In this document: piece by piece, positions 1-7,742 of the stretch
How the letters are laid out: every line of letters starts with the position of its first letter
How positions within the stretch are numbered: position 1 is the first letter of the stretch
Origin: an uncultured Chryseolinea sp.
GTDB lineage: Bacteria > Bacteroidota > Bacteroidia > Cytophagales > Cyclobacteriaceae
Length of the DNA stretch: 13,751 nucleotides
Assembly: GCA_946478915.1 (NCBI GenBank)
Contig: CAMLER010000056.1
Span: forward strand, 1-13,751
Reading direction: 5' to 3'
The notes under the pieces: generated by a model
What the model was told of the DNA's origin: nothing
The model's input: only the letters and a program-made list of their open reading frames with translations
Databases searched by the model: none
Program-made: the position numbers and the translations under genes

Positions 1-1
1 G

Positions 2-2650
2 GATGGCAGTGTGAGCTGCATTGTTGGAAATCTGGATCTGCCTTCGCGGACGAACTGGCGTGTAGAGATCAGGTTACCGGGTGACAAAGCGTATGTCGAG
101 ACAAATGCATCGTGGAATAACCCGACGCCAATCAATCAGTCATATTACAACTGGATGACTGCTGCTGCTGTGGTTACCGATGATCTTGAATTTTATTATC
201 CGGGGCACCTTGCACTTGAGCACGATGGTTCTCCTACGCTGTGGCCAAAAGATGAGGAAGGCCGTGATCTCGCAAAATATAAGAATAATGCCTTTGGTTC
301 TCACAAGTCGGTTCACACTGTGGGTGAATACAATGATTTCATGGGAGGCTATTACCATAATTCAAAATTTGGGTTCGGACATTGGGCACTATATGATGAG
401 ATGCCTGGTCATAAACTCTGGCTATGGGCATTATCAAGAAATGGAGGTATTTGGGAAGACTTGCTAACGGATTCGGATGGACAATACATGGAATTTCAGG
501 CTGGCCGTCTATTCGATCAATATTCGCCTTCATCCTCGATAAAGAGCGTGCTCACGCAAGTCCCTTTTTCTCCTGGCATCACCGATCGGTGGTCGGAGAT
601 CTGGTTCCCTGTTAAGGAGATTGGTGCTATCACAGAAGTTTCGCGTTCCGGGATTCTCGGTGTAACGCATGAAAATGGTAAACTGAGTATTGGTGTAAAT
701 GCTCTTGCATCCAATGATGCAACCGTTGAAGTCAAATCGAACGGTAAAGTCGTGCATACGGAAAAAGTTAAGTTAAAACCGATGGATGTGTATGCCACAT
801 CGGTACAATTAGACGAAAAGTTACCTTATGAAGTATCGGTAAAGGAAATGGGTCTCAGGTATGAGCGCGGGAAAAAGAATGTCTTGAAACGGCCGTTTGT
901 ATCCTTTCCCGTTCCAAAAAAATTAACACAGGACGCGTTATACAGAGAAGGTGTAGAGCATAAGGAGTACAGAGAATATGATCAGGCACTACGGATATTC
1001 CGGGAATGCCTTAAACTTGACTCATTGCATTTTGGTGCACTTACGGATCTAGCCGAATTGCATTACCGCAGTGGAGAATTTGACTCATCATTGTGGCGTC
1101 TGAACAAAGTTTTGCGTCACGACACTTACCATCCCAAAGCAAATTACCTGGCAGGAATTGCTTACAAGGGCAAAGGTGATTTAATAAACGCCATTGAAGC
1201 ATTTGGTTGGGCGGCACGTGCGATGGAGTTCCGTTCCGCCGCTTATGCACATATGTCGGCTATTAAAATTCAGGAAAGCGATTTTCCTTTGGCAGAGCAC
1301 TATGCTGAGCAGTCTTTAAGTTTCAATAAATATAATTTCAATGCTCTGCACAACCTGGCTGTCATCTATCGAAAACTCGATCAGAAGGATAAGGCTGATG
1401 AAGTGTTGCGCCAGACATTGCAATACGATCCGCTGAATCACTTCGCTCAATACGAAAAATATCTTGTGACCAGATCATCAGGTGATTTCCAGACTTTTCA
1501 AAAACTCGTGACAAGCGAATTTCCTTACCAAATCTATCTCGAGATGGCGTTAGAATATCTGTCTCTTGGTCTGGACCAGGACGCGACGGAGTTGCTTGCC
1601 CGGGCACCTCAGCATTTGCTGATCAAGATCTGGGATGCGTATCTGAAGAAGGATGTTGCTCGTCTTGACCAAATAGCAATGGAATCTCCCGCATTTGTTT
1701 TTCCGTACAGGACCGAAAGCCTTCAAGCGCTCGAATGGGCTGCAGCAAAAAATAGCAATTGGAAATTCAAATATTTTCTGGGACTGAATTATCATGCAGT
1801 ACAAAGGAATGAAGAAGCTGCAAAGATGCTGTTGGCTTGTGGTCAGGAATCCGATTACGCTCCGTTTTATTTGACAAGGGCGAATATCGTTAAGAACAAC
1901 GGCGATGTTCTTGCTGACCTCAATACCGCTCACCGCTTGGCACCAGAAGAATGGCGAACATGGAATTACCTTATAGACTATTTTGAAAACAAGGGTGATT
2001 TCAAACAGCAATTGGCTCTAGCTAACCAGGCATTTAGGAAGTTTAAAGGCGATTATACCCTTGGCTTTGGATATGCCAAGGCCCTGCTCAACAACGGACA
2101 GTACGATGCATCGATTAGCATTTTAAAGAAGCTGTATATTTTGCCTTTCGAAGGATCCAGCGATGGGCGGGATGTTTATGAACAGGCAACTCTGTTGTCG
2201 GCGCTTAAGCTCATCAGAAATAAACAATACAAAAATGCATTGTCAAAAATTGAGGAGTCCAGAGAATGGCCGGAAAATCTTGGCGTAGGAAAACCCTATG
2301 ATGTTGATGAAAGAATCCAGGATTATCTTGCTGCATATTGCCTGGAGAAGCTGGGCAGAAGCGGTGATGCAGGTAAATCTTACGATAAAATTCTTGCCGC
2401 CACAGCAGAAACATTGGACCGCCCATCCCTCAATAATATTTTACCGTTTTTGATTCACCAAAAATCGGGGGATAAAGAAAAAGCTGATGCATTTTTAAAA
2501 AAAATAAAAAACTCTTCTTCATCTGTTCGCCCGATACAGCAGTGGGTGATTGCCGCTGCGGAAAAGGATCAGGCGACCCTCGATGCAATTTCAGATGAGC
2601 TGGGTTCAAATCTGAGGATCAATATTATGCAACAGATCTTGAAATTGTGA
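2..2650 (+). CDS. DUF5107 domain / tetratricopeptide repeat protein (5'-truncated by window edge)
   Basis: The reading frame is already open at base 2, so the GTG at 11 is probably an internal Val codon and the true start lies outside the window. 882 residues are visible. The first ~300 (for example NWMTAAAVVTDDLEFYYPGH and the later FPVKEIGAITEV stretch) match the DUF5107 type of domain common in Bacteroidota, which I recall as resembling sugar-mutarotase folds. From about residue 310 the protein becomes an all-helical TPR array with repeats such as EYDQALRIFRECLKLD and NALHNLAVIYRKLDQKDKA, continuing to near the C-terminus. Whole proteins of this type are roughly 1100 residues, so about 200 are missing. 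The role is unproven; a carbohydrate-linked function is an inference from family context and the nearby sugar module. The gene converges on the sigma gene with a 94-bp gap. Confidence 0.85.
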   Translation, partial: DGSVSCIVGNLDLPSRTNWRVEIRLPGDKAYVETNASWNNPTPINQSYYNWMTAAAVVTDDLEFYYPGHLALEHDGSPTLWPKDEEGRDLAKYKNNAFGSHKSVHTVGEYNDFMGGYYHNSKFGFGHWALYDEMPGHKLWLWALSRNGGIWEDLLTDSDGQYMEFQAGRLFDQYSPSSSIKSVLTQVPFSPGITDRWSEIWFPVKEIGAITEVSRSGILGVTHENGKLSIGVNALASNDATVEVKSNGKVVHTEKVKLKPMDVYATSVQLDEKLPYEVSVKEMGLRYERGKKNVLKRPFVSFPVPKKLTQDALYREGVEHKEYREYDQALRIFRECLKLDSLHFGALTDLAELHYRSGEFDSSLWRLNKVLRHDTYHPKANYLAGIAYKGKGDLINAIEAFGWAARAMEFRSAAYAHMSAIKIQESDFPLAEHYAEQSLSFNKYNFNALHNLAVIYRKLDQKDKADEVLRQTLQYDPLNHFAQYEKYLVTRSSGDFQTFQKLVTSEFPYQIYLEMALEYLSLGLDQDATELLARAPQHLLIKIWDAYLKKDVARLDQIAMESPAFVFPYRTESLQALEWAAAKNSNWKFKYFLGLNYHAVQRNEEAAKMLLACGQESDYAPFYLTRANIVKNNGDVLADLNTAHRLAPEEWRTWNYLIDYFENKGDFKQQLALANQAFRKFKGDYTLGFGYAKALLNNGQYDASISILKKLYILPFEGSSDGRDVYEQATLLSALKLIRNKQYKNALSKIEESREWPENLGVGKPYDVDERIQDYLAAYCLEKLGRSGDAGKSYDKILAATAETLDRPSLNNILPFLIHQKSGDKEKADAFLKKIKNSSSSVRPIQQWVIAAAEKDQATLDAISDELGSNLRINIMQQILKL

Positions 2651-2696
2651 CGTGTTCAACGCTTACATCGGATTGGCTATGCGTCACGAAGAAGAA

Positions 2697-2714
2697 CATT
2701 GCAATATTGCCATG
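2697..2714. repeat. near-perfect 18-bp palindrome between convergent genes
   Basis: The 94-bp gap between the DUF5107 gene and the sigma gene contains GCAATATTGC (2701-2710), a perfect 10-bp palindrome that extends outward to CAT...ATG with one mismatched pair. A second weak hairpin, AAAGCT-N6-AGCTTT (2737-2754), overlaps the sigma gene end and is followed on the plus strand by only one further T. Neither is a convincing terminator. Confidence 0.25.
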
Positions 2715-2744
2715 AACTTTTCTTGACCAAGGCAGGAAAGCTAA

Positions 2745-3335
2745 TCAAAGCTTTTGTACCGATACCTTGTTTAATTCAAGCTCGAGATCATCGATTGCCC
2801 GGGAGATCAGGTTGTAGATTGACTCTACACCGATGGACATGGTTTCTGCAACTTCCTTATAGCTAAGATTACAATAGAACTTTAGATAAACCGCCTCTTG
2901 TTGTCTCTTGGTAAGCACGCGCAAAGCTCTGTTCACGATATAGCTTTGTTCTACTTGAATTTGGTCTTCGATCAGTTCCTGTTCTTTACATTCAACCCTG
3001 ACCGGCATTTCCATTTTTGTCAACTCATTTTGCCTCGATCGCGCGCGGCTGAGCTGGCGTATCATCTTGTGTTGTACAGCGCTTAGCAGATAGGCTTTAA
3101 CAGACTTTGGATGGGCAAGATTTTCTTTCTTTCTCCATAGATCCACGAAAACATCATGTATGCAATCCTTGACAAGGTCGGTGTCTCCGGCAAGTTTGAT
3201 ACCGTATTGGAATAACATTTTAAAATGCCGTTGATATAGCGTGGCGAATGCCTTATGATCACCCTTTTTAAACATACTCCAAACAGTTGAATCGTTTCGT
3301 ACATTATAAGCAAGGCTTTCATTCCAAGTTTCCAT
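2745..3335 (-). CDS. RNA polymerase ECF-type sigma-70 factor
   Basis: A 196-residue sigma factor with only regions 2 and 4, the usual size for Bacteroidota ECF sigmas. Region 2 spans about residues 28-96, including the core-binding DCIHDVFVDLWRKKENL segment (residues 57-73). Region 4 spans about 140-190 with LTKRQQEAVYLKFYCNLSYK (141-160) and the helix-turn-helix VAETMSIGVESIYNLISRA. It would direct RNA polymerase to a specific promoter set. In this phylum such genes often sit beside a FecR anti-sigma and SusC/SusD genes; none is adjacent here, so targets and signal are unknown. A perfect TATATTTG box lies ~97 bp upstream, next to repeats shared with the DeoR/aga region, so control by the neighbouring repressor is possible (inference). 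Confidence 0.9.
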   Translation of the reverse strand: METWNESLAYNVRNDSTVWSMFKKGDHKAFATLYQRHFKMLFQYGIKLAGDTDLVKDCIHDVFVDLWRKKENLAHPKSVKAYLLSAVQHKMIRQLSRARSRQNELTKMEMPVRVECKEQELIEDQIQVEQSYIVNRALRVLTKRQQEAVYLKFYCNLSYKEVAETMSIGVESIYNLISRAIDDLELELNKVSVQKL

Positions 3336-3411
3336 AGCGGGGCATTTAAATATTTTTCGAAACCATTGTGCTCAGTTTATATGGCTAAACAATGAAAAGA
3401 GCATAGTTTAT

Positions 3412-3426
3412 ATTTCGTTTCGTTAC
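3412..3426. promoter_or_regulatory. candidate DeoR/AgaR-type operator upstream of the sigma gene
   Basis: Three consecutive pentamers ATTTC-GTTTC-GTTAC with exact 5-bp period. The same arrangement (CTTTC-GTTAC-GTTAC on the minus strand) occurs at 4489-4503 in the deoR/agaS divergent region. It lies just downstream of the predicted sigma -7 box, where a bound repressor would block initiation. AgaR-type operators in Proteobacteria are also described as CTTTC-like direct repeats; the match is by eye. Confidence 0.45.
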
Positions 3427-3431
3427 CTAAA

Positions 3432-3459
3432 CAAATATAAATATTATTGTTAGTTACAA
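3432..3459 (-). promoter_or_regulatory. Bacteroidota promoter for the sigma gene
   Basis: On the minus strand TATATTTG (3439-3432) is a perfect TAnnTTTG -7 box, with TTG (3459-3457) 17 bp upstream, inside the reported TTG-N17-23-TAnnTTTG range. Initiation is predicted near 3425, giving a 5' UTR of about 90 nt. Confidence 0.5.
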
Positions 3460-3496
3460 TTTATATTTCGAAAGATATTTTTAATAAAAAAATAAG

Positions 3497-3506
3497 GTTA
3501 CGAAAG
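3497..3506. promoter_or_regulatory. second candidate operator half, inverted relative to 3412-3426
   Basis: GTTAC-GAAAG differs by one base from GTAAC-GAAAG at 4494-4503. With TTTCGTTACC at 3418-3427 it forms a near-perfect inverted pair (9 of 10 positions) flanking the predicted sigma promoter, about 80 bp apart. Confidence 0.3.
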
Positions 3507-3555
3507 AAATCAGTGGTTCTTAAGGAAATGTTCGTGGACGGAGGGGCCGGCAGTC

Positions 3556-4338
3556 CTAGGCTATGATCAATTCGATCCCGGCATCAAGCAGACGTTTTTT
3601 GTCATCTTCAGAGATTTTATCGTCGGTGATAACCTTATTGATCTTGCTGATTGGGCAAATAAAGGCAAAACTTCTCTTTTTGAATTTTGATGAGTCGGCC
3701 AAGAGGATTACTTCTTTTGAAATTTCAATCATGATCTCATTAAGCCGTGCCTCCTCAACGTTTGGAGTAAAAATCCCATTGCGGGTGTCGAAGCCATCGA
3801 CGCCCAGAAAAGCCTTATCCACATTAAAATTTCGTAGACTTTTTTCCGCCTGGGGACCCACTAACGATAGCATATTTTTACGAAGATAGCCACCAGGTAT
3901 GATCATGTTGATATGTGGTCGAACCATCAGCTGGTTCGCAATATTCAAAGCGTTTGTAATGACTGTAAGATCTTGGAATTCAGGTAAGTTCCTTACCATT
4001 TCAGCAGTAGTCGAACCCGAGTCGATAATGATCGTATCGGCTTCGTTCACTAATTGTGCGGCCTTTTTTCCAATCTTCGCCTTTTCATGATAGTTAATCT
4101 TGTTCTTGTCAGCCAGGCGCTGATCCAGACCGACACCCGTCTCAAGTTTTATTGCTCCTCCTCTTGCACGGATAAGCATATTTTTCTTTTCCAGCTGATC
4201 GAGGTCATTTCGGATTGTTACTTCGCTAACGTCAAATTCCTTGCTGAGCGTATCAACCAACACCTGCCCCGACTCAGAAAGCAACCGAAGTATCTCCTTA
4301 CGCCTGCTAACAGTTGACTCATGTGTGCTACGGGGCAT
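3556..4338 (-). CDS. DeoR/GlpR-family sugar-phosphate-responsive transcriptional regulator (AgaR-like)
   Basis: 260 residues, full length for the family. An N-terminal winged helix-turn-helix covers about residues 12-62 (RRKEILRLLSESGQVLVDTL, then FDVSEVTIRNDLDQLE as the recognition region, ending RARGGAI). The C-terminal DeoRC sensor domain has DSGSTTAEM (106-114), TVITNALNIA (125-134), IPGG (147-150), GVDGFD (179-184) and LADSSKF (213-219), all typical ligand-pocket segments for phosphorylated sugars. It is divergent from agaS with 218 bp between the start codons, the standard layout for a local repressor. It probably represses agaS-pfkB-kbaY and is relieved by a galactosamine- or tagatose-phosphate intermediate; the ligand is inferred from context. 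Repeated GAAAG/GTAAC pentamers in its upstream region suggest autoregulation. Confidence 0.92.
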   Translation of the reverse strand: MPRSTHESTVSRRKEILRLLSESGQVLVDTLSKEFDVSEVTIRNDLDQLEKKNMLIRARGGAIKLETGVGLDQRLADKNKINYHEKAKIGKKAAQLVNEADTIIIDSGSTTAEMVRNLPEFQDLTVITNALNIANQLMVRPHINMIIPGGYLRKNMLSLVGPQAEKSLRNFNVDKAFLGVDGFDTRNGIFTPNVEEARLNEIMIEISKEVILLADSSKFKKRSFAFICPISKINKVITDDKISEDDKKRLLDAGIELIIA

Positions 4339-4372
4339 GGTATTAAGATTTTATTGCGCTAGTTAACAAAAG

Positions 4373-4471
4373 GTAAAGAAAGTATAAATCGGATAGGAGA
4401 ATCAAATTATCCTTATCCCATAATAAAAAGAAAGGCTCCCGGGTACGTCCTTACAATAAACAAAAAGAAAG
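4373..4471. promoter_or_regulatory. additional GAAAG (CTTTC) pentamers in the deoR/agaS divergent region
   Basis: GTAAA-GAAAG at 4373-4382, GAAAG at 4430-4434 and GAAAG at 4467-4471 precede the stronger site at 4489-4503. All read CTTTC on the minus strand. The region is A-rich, so some copies may be chance. Confidence 0.3.
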
Positions 4472-4488
4472 GTAAAATAATAATAAAA

Positions 4489-4503
4489 GTAACGTAACGA
4501 AAG
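4489..4503. promoter_or_regulatory. candidate DeoR/AgaR-type operator upstream of agaS
   Basis: Tandem pentamers GTAAC-GTAAC-GAAAG (minus strand CTTTC-GTTAC-GTTAC) end 18 bp before the agaS -7 box, so a bound repressor would cover the -33 region. The pattern is shared with 3412-3426, 1.06 kb away. Confidence 0.5.
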
Positions 4504-4521
4504 TAAATTACATTTTTTATG

Positions 4522-4529
4522 TACTTTTG
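4522..4529 (+). promoter_or_regulatory. Bacteroidota -7 box for the aga operon
   Basis: TACTTTTG is a perfect match to TAnnTTTG and lies 28 bp before the chosen agaS ATG. No clear TTG is seen at the -33 position, where the operator-like repeats sit instead. Confidence 0.5.
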
Positions 4530-4539
4530 AGGCGTTAGG

Positions 4540-4557
4540 ATGGCCTTAGCCCATTGA
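4540..4557 (+). other. possible 5-codon leader ORF overlapping the agaS start
   Basis: ATG at 4540 opens a five-residue ORF (MALAH) whose TGA stop (4555-4557) shares its last base with the agaS ATG (4557-4559), forming TGATG. This arrangement permits translational coupling. It is short enough to be chance, and the predicted transcription start (about 4536) leaves almost no leader in front of it. Confidence 0.2.
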
Positions 4558-5732
4558 TGAACAGGTCTATGAAATATCTTGGATTGGATGAGTCGCTGTT
4601 GATTGAAAAGGGCGCATTGCACACCGCCATTGAAATTTGTCAGCAACCTCCGCTCTGGCAGAAAATTTATGACAACTTGCTTGTACAGCAGCCTAAACTC
4701 GAGCAGTTTCTCGATGATGCATTGCGTAATTCTAAACGTATCATTTTGATAGGTGCTGGCACCAGTGCATTCATAGGATTGTCATTGCGGGGGATTTTTC
4801 AGCGGAGCACAGGACTCATTGCTGAAGCCATATCCACGACAGACCTGGTCTCACACCCGCAGGATTATTTATTTGAAAATACTCCTACCCTGGTGGTATC
4901 GTTCGCGCGTTCTGGTAACAGCCCGGAGAGTGAAGCAGCAGTCGCTTTAGCGGATAAGATTTGCCAGACATGCTATCACCTGATAGTTATCTGCAACCCT
5001 GAAGGAAAGCTTGCCGAATACCCCTCTAAAAATAAATATGTATTTTCTCTTCCCCAGGAAGCAAATGACAAGAGCCTGGCTATGACCAGTAGCTACTCCG
5101 GTATGCTATTAGCGGGATTACTGATGGCTCAGCTGGATCAGATTGAGAACCTCGAGAGTACAATCCGTACGCTTGTGAAATACGGTGAAAAAGCTATCGC
5201 TTATTATGCGGAAGAACTGAAGCAAATAGCAGAAAAAGATTTTTCGCGCGCCGTATTCCTGGGGTCGGGTCCTCTTTTTGGAACCGCTACCGAATCTCAT
5301 CTAAAATTACAGGAACTTACAGATGGGAAGATAATTTGCAAAAGCGATTCTTTTCTTGGGTTTAGACACGGACCTAAGGCTGTCATTAACGAGTCTACGT
5401 TAGTTGTTTATATTTTTTCCAATGATGAGTATACGCTGAAGTACGAAAAAGATCTTGTCGAGTCAATGAAAAAGGGAAACAGGCCCTTGCTTGAAATTGG
5501 AATCATGGAGTCTAAACTCCCAGGTATCAACCTGGACCATAAGCTACATTTTTCAGAGAACGGATCAGCTATACGCGAAGAATTTTTGACTGTTTACAGT
5601 GTGATACCTGCACAAATTCTGGGATTTTTTAAATCCTTACAAGTAGGACTTCGACCCGATTCTCCATCATTCTCCGGGGCAATCACAAGGGTTGTTGAGG
5701 GTGTGCAGATCTATGACCTTAAGAGGAAATAG
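4557..5732 (+). CDS. agaS: AgaS-type SIS-domain galactosamine-6-phosphate deaminase/ketose isomerase
   Basis: 391 residues from ATG 4557 (TTG 4554 and ATG 4569 are alternative starts), close to the ~384 of E. coli AgaS. Two tandem SIS domains are present. The first has IGAGTSAFIG (65-74), TTDLV (94-98), DYL (103-105) and SFARSGNSPES (115-125). The second has GSG (236-238), FRHGPKAVIN (269-278) and the C-terminal RVVEGVQIYDL signature. These line up segment by segment with AgaS as I remember it (GAGTSAFIG, TTDLV, SFGRSGNSPES, GFRHGPK, RVVQGV). AgaS is reported to convert D-galactosamine-6-P to tagatose-6-P plus ammonia in the cytoplasm. It is the first gene of the set, behind a TAnnTTTG box and pentameric operators, and 206 bp before pfkB. 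A general sugar isomerase/deaminase is the alternative. Confidence 0.9.
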   Translation: MNRSMKYLGLDESLLIEKGALHTAIEICQQPPLWQKIYDNLLVQQPKLEQFLDDALRNSKRIILIGAGTSAFIGLSLRGIFQRSTGLIAEAISTTDLVSHPQDYLFENTPTLVVSFARSGNSPESEAAVALADKICQTCYHLIVICNPEGKLAEYPSKNKYVFSLPQEANDKSLAMTSSYSGMLLAGLLMAQLDQIENLESTIRTLVKYGEKAIAYYAEELKQIAEKDFSRAVFLGSGPLFGTATESHLKLQELTDGKIICKSDSFLGFRHGPKAVINESTLVVYIFSNDEYTLKYEKDLVESMKKGNRPLLEIGIMESKLPGINLDHKLHFSENGSAIREEFLTVYSVIPAQILGFFKSLQVGLRPDSPSFSGAITRVVEGVQIYDLKRK

Positions 5733-5844
5733 CATTTGGATCCATTAAATTCAGTCGAAAGGACAGGACGGATATTTTCGTCATGCCTGCAATTTTTAGA
5801 GGAGGAGTAGAGAAGGGGAAATAGGCGCGCACTTTGCAATACCC

Positions 5845-5880
5845 GTATTCCTTATTCCTATTCCTTATACCCCTTTTTCA
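5845..5880. repeat. low-complexity TTCCTTATTCC tract before pfkB
   Basis: A pyrimidine-rich tract of TATTCC/TTATTCC steps ending TTATACCCC lies in the 206-bp agaS-pfkB gap. The 12-mer ATTCCTTATTCC (5847-5858) recurs at 7770-7781 after kbaY. The gap also has a purine-rich run near 5800-5823 and a weak GACG...CGTC hairpin near 5768-5783, and no clear promoter box. Translation from a TTG at 5834 would cross this tract and is unlikely. Confidence 0.5.
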
Positions 5881-5938
5881 AAAACCTAAACAAAAAGGAC
5901 AAAGTAGAAAGAGATTAAAGTTGATATATATCCGATCC

Positions 5939-6898
5939 ATGATTAATAACGCAACCGAAAAAATTTTTGATGTCATTGTAGTCGGAGAGCTTAACGTGGA
6001 TTTGATTCTTAACCAAATTGAAAAGTTTCCTGCTATCGGCAAAGAAGTATTGGCCGATAATATGACCTTGACGACGGGTAGCAGTTCGGCAATTTTTGCA
6101 TGCAATTTGAGCACGTTGGGGTCGCGAACATCCTTCTGCGGTAAACTGGGCAGGGATGATTTTGGTGATCATGTTATTAGGAGCCTTGAATCGCGAGGAG
6201 TTGAGACATCACAAGTTGTTCAGTCTTCAGAAGTTGCAACAGGCGCTACCATTGTTCTTAATTTTGGAGAAGAGCGCGCAATGGTGACACACCAGGGCGC
6301 AATGTCGTTTTTCGGTTTCGATGATATACCTGAACAGACCTTGTCTCAATGCAAGCATCTTCATGTAAGTTCAGTTTTTCTACAGCCAAAACTCAAGACC
6401 GACATCATAAAATTGTATGCGAAGGCAAAATCACTTGGCCTAACTACTTCACTTGATCCACAATGGGATCCGAAAGAAAAATGGGATATCGATTTTAAGG
6501 CGTTGCTTCCTTATGTGGATGTATTCATGCCTAACAAGAATGAGCTTGAAGCTATTACAAAGATCAAAGACATCGAGGTCGCGGTGCAATCTTTGAATAC
6601 CGCGAATCTGGTGGTTGTTAAAATGGGAAATGAAGGTGCCTGCTTTTGGGACGGAAACGAATTTTATTATCAACGCGCATTTCTCAATAAAGATGTTGTA
6701 GACAGCATTGGAGCCGGTGATAGTTTTGATGCCGGGTTTATTCACAAGTTCGTTCAACAACGGCCCTTACCCGAGTGCGTGGAATTCGCTGCATTAATAG
6801 GTGCCATAAATACTACGCGTGCAGGAGGCACGGAAGCATTCAAAGATATCAATACAGTAAAAAAAATTGCACTGACGACTTTTAACTATATTTTTTAA
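5939..6898 (+). CDS. PfkB-family carbohydrate kinase (candidate tagatose-6-phosphate kinase)
   Basis: 319 residues from ATG 5939. An upstream TTG at 5834 would add a low-complexity leader unlike any PfkB N-terminus, so it is not used. The fold is ribokinase-like: IVVGELNVD (13-21), the PfkB signature-1 region TTGSSSAIFACNLSTLG through GKLGRDDFG (45-76), MPNKNE (197-202), and signature 2 DSIGAGDSFDAGF (255-267) with the anion-hole GAGD and predicted catalytic base Asp261. Substrate cannot be read from sequence. Placed between agaS and a kbaY-like aldolase, it most likely makes tagatose-1,6-bisphosphate. An amino-sugar kinase acting before AgaS is the main alternative. It does not look especially like the LacC/1-phosphofructokinase branch. 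Its stop is 2 bp from the aldolase ATG, so the two are co-translated. Confidence 0.85.
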   Translation: MINNATEKIFDVIVVGELNVDLILNQIEKFPAIGKEVLADNMTLTTGSSSAIFACNLSTLGSRTSFCGKLGRDDFGDHVIRSLESRGVETSQVVQSSEVATGATIVLNFGEERAMVTHQGAMSFFGFDDIPEQTLSQCKHLHVSSVFLQPKLKTDIIKLYAKAKSLGLTTSLDPQWDPKEKWDIDFKALLPYVDVFMPNKNELEAITKIKDIEVAVQSLNTANLVVVKMGNEGACFWDGNEFYYQRAFLNKDVVDSIGAGDSFDAGFIHKFVQQRPLPECVEFAALIGAINTTRAGGTEAFKDINTVKKIALTTFNYIF

Positions 6899-6900
6899 TC

Positions 6901-7719
6901 ATGCGTTTACAGGAAAAATTATCAAAATATTCAGAAAATGGTAAGGCTCTCCTGGCAACGAATTTTTATAATTTCGAGACTTTGTCGGGGATTCTGCAGG
7001 CTGCCAAAAAAAGAGATCAATCTATTATTCTTCAACTATCGGAAAGCTCTATTCAATATCTTGGACTGGAAATCGCAGCTAACCTGGCACGTGCGGCGCT
7101 AAAAAGTTTTGGTATAGAGGGATGGTTGCATCTTGATCATGGGAGCTCTTCGGAGATGGCGCACCGTTGCCTTGACGCCGGATTTGATTCTGTTATGATC
7201 GATGCCAGCGATAAATCTTTTGATGAAAATGTGAAAATAACTTCTGAAGTTGTAAAGATCGCCGAAAGGTATGACGCAAATGTTGAAGCTGAGTTGGGCT
7301 ATGTTGCTAAACTCGGGCAACATCAAACTACGGGAATCTACACGCAGCCACAAGATGCAAAACGGTTTGCTGACGCAACAGGCATACACGCACTTGCCGT
7401 TGCGATCGGATCAGCCCATGGTTTTTACAAGGAGCCACCTAAGCTTCAGCTTGAACTGCTTTCACGGATCCATGAAGCCACGCCTGTAGCTTTGGTTCTT
7501 CATGGAAGCTCAGGGATCCCTGACGATCAATTAAGGGATGCAGTTGCGCGTGGTATATCCAAGATCAATTTGGCCACCGAAACAAAAAATATTTTTATGA
7601 AATCCCTTCAGCGCATTCTTAGTGACAATGAAGAGATTGACCTTCGAAAAGTTTTTCCGAAAGCGACGGATGCTGTGGTACAACTCATTTCGTCCAAACT
7701 GGATGTAATCTCGCGCTAG
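6901..7719 (+). CDS. kbaY: class II fructose/tagatose-bisphosphate aldolase (KbaY/GatY-like)
   Basis: 272 residues, slightly shorter than E. coli KbaY (~286). Zinc-dependent class II aldolase motifs are in place: HLDHGSS (77-83) with catalytic Asp79 and zinc ligand His80, SVMIDAS (97-103), VEAELGYV (128-135), IGSAHGFYK (169-177) with zinc ligand His173, and VLHGSSGIPDDQL (199-211) with zinc ligand His201, followed by GISKINLATE. These correspond to Asp82, His83, His180 and His208 of KbaY. Predicted reaction: tagatose-1,6-bisphosphate to DHAP plus glyceraldehyde-3-P in the cytoplasm. It is last in the agaS-pfkB-kbaY set. E. coli KbaY is stabilised by KbaZ/AgaZ, and no such partner is seen here. 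Fructose-bisphosphate specificity cannot be excluded from sequence alone. Confidence 0.88.
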   Translation: MRLQEKLSKYSENGKALLATNFYNFETLSGILQAAKKRDQSIILQLSESSIQYLGLEIAANLARAALKSFGIEGWLHLDHGSSSEMAHRCLDAGFDSVMIDASDKSFDENVKITSEVVKIAERYDANVEAELGYVAKLGQHQTTGIYTQPQDAKRFADATGIHALAVAIGSAHGFYKEPPKLQLELLSRIHEATPVALVLHGSSGIPDDQLRDAVARGISKINLATETKNIFMKSLQRILSDNEEIDLRKVFPKATDAVVQLISSKLDVISR

Positions 7720-7742
7720 CAACCTTCCACTTGCGTCTTTGA

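Noticed and set aside
1550..2011. 153-codon minus-strand ORF inside the DUF5107/TPR gene
   Set aside because: It is a shadow of a well-supported plus-strand TPR coding region with no recognisable motif.
5768..5783. GACG...CGTC hairpin between agaS and pfkB as a terminator
   Set aside because: The stem is only 4 bp and the T-run starts well after it; it is too weak to call, and the genes probably stay co-transcribed.
5834..5938. Upstream TTG start for the PfkB kinase
   Set aside because: The added 35 residues come from a low-complexity pyrimidine tract and do not resemble any PfkB N-terminus.
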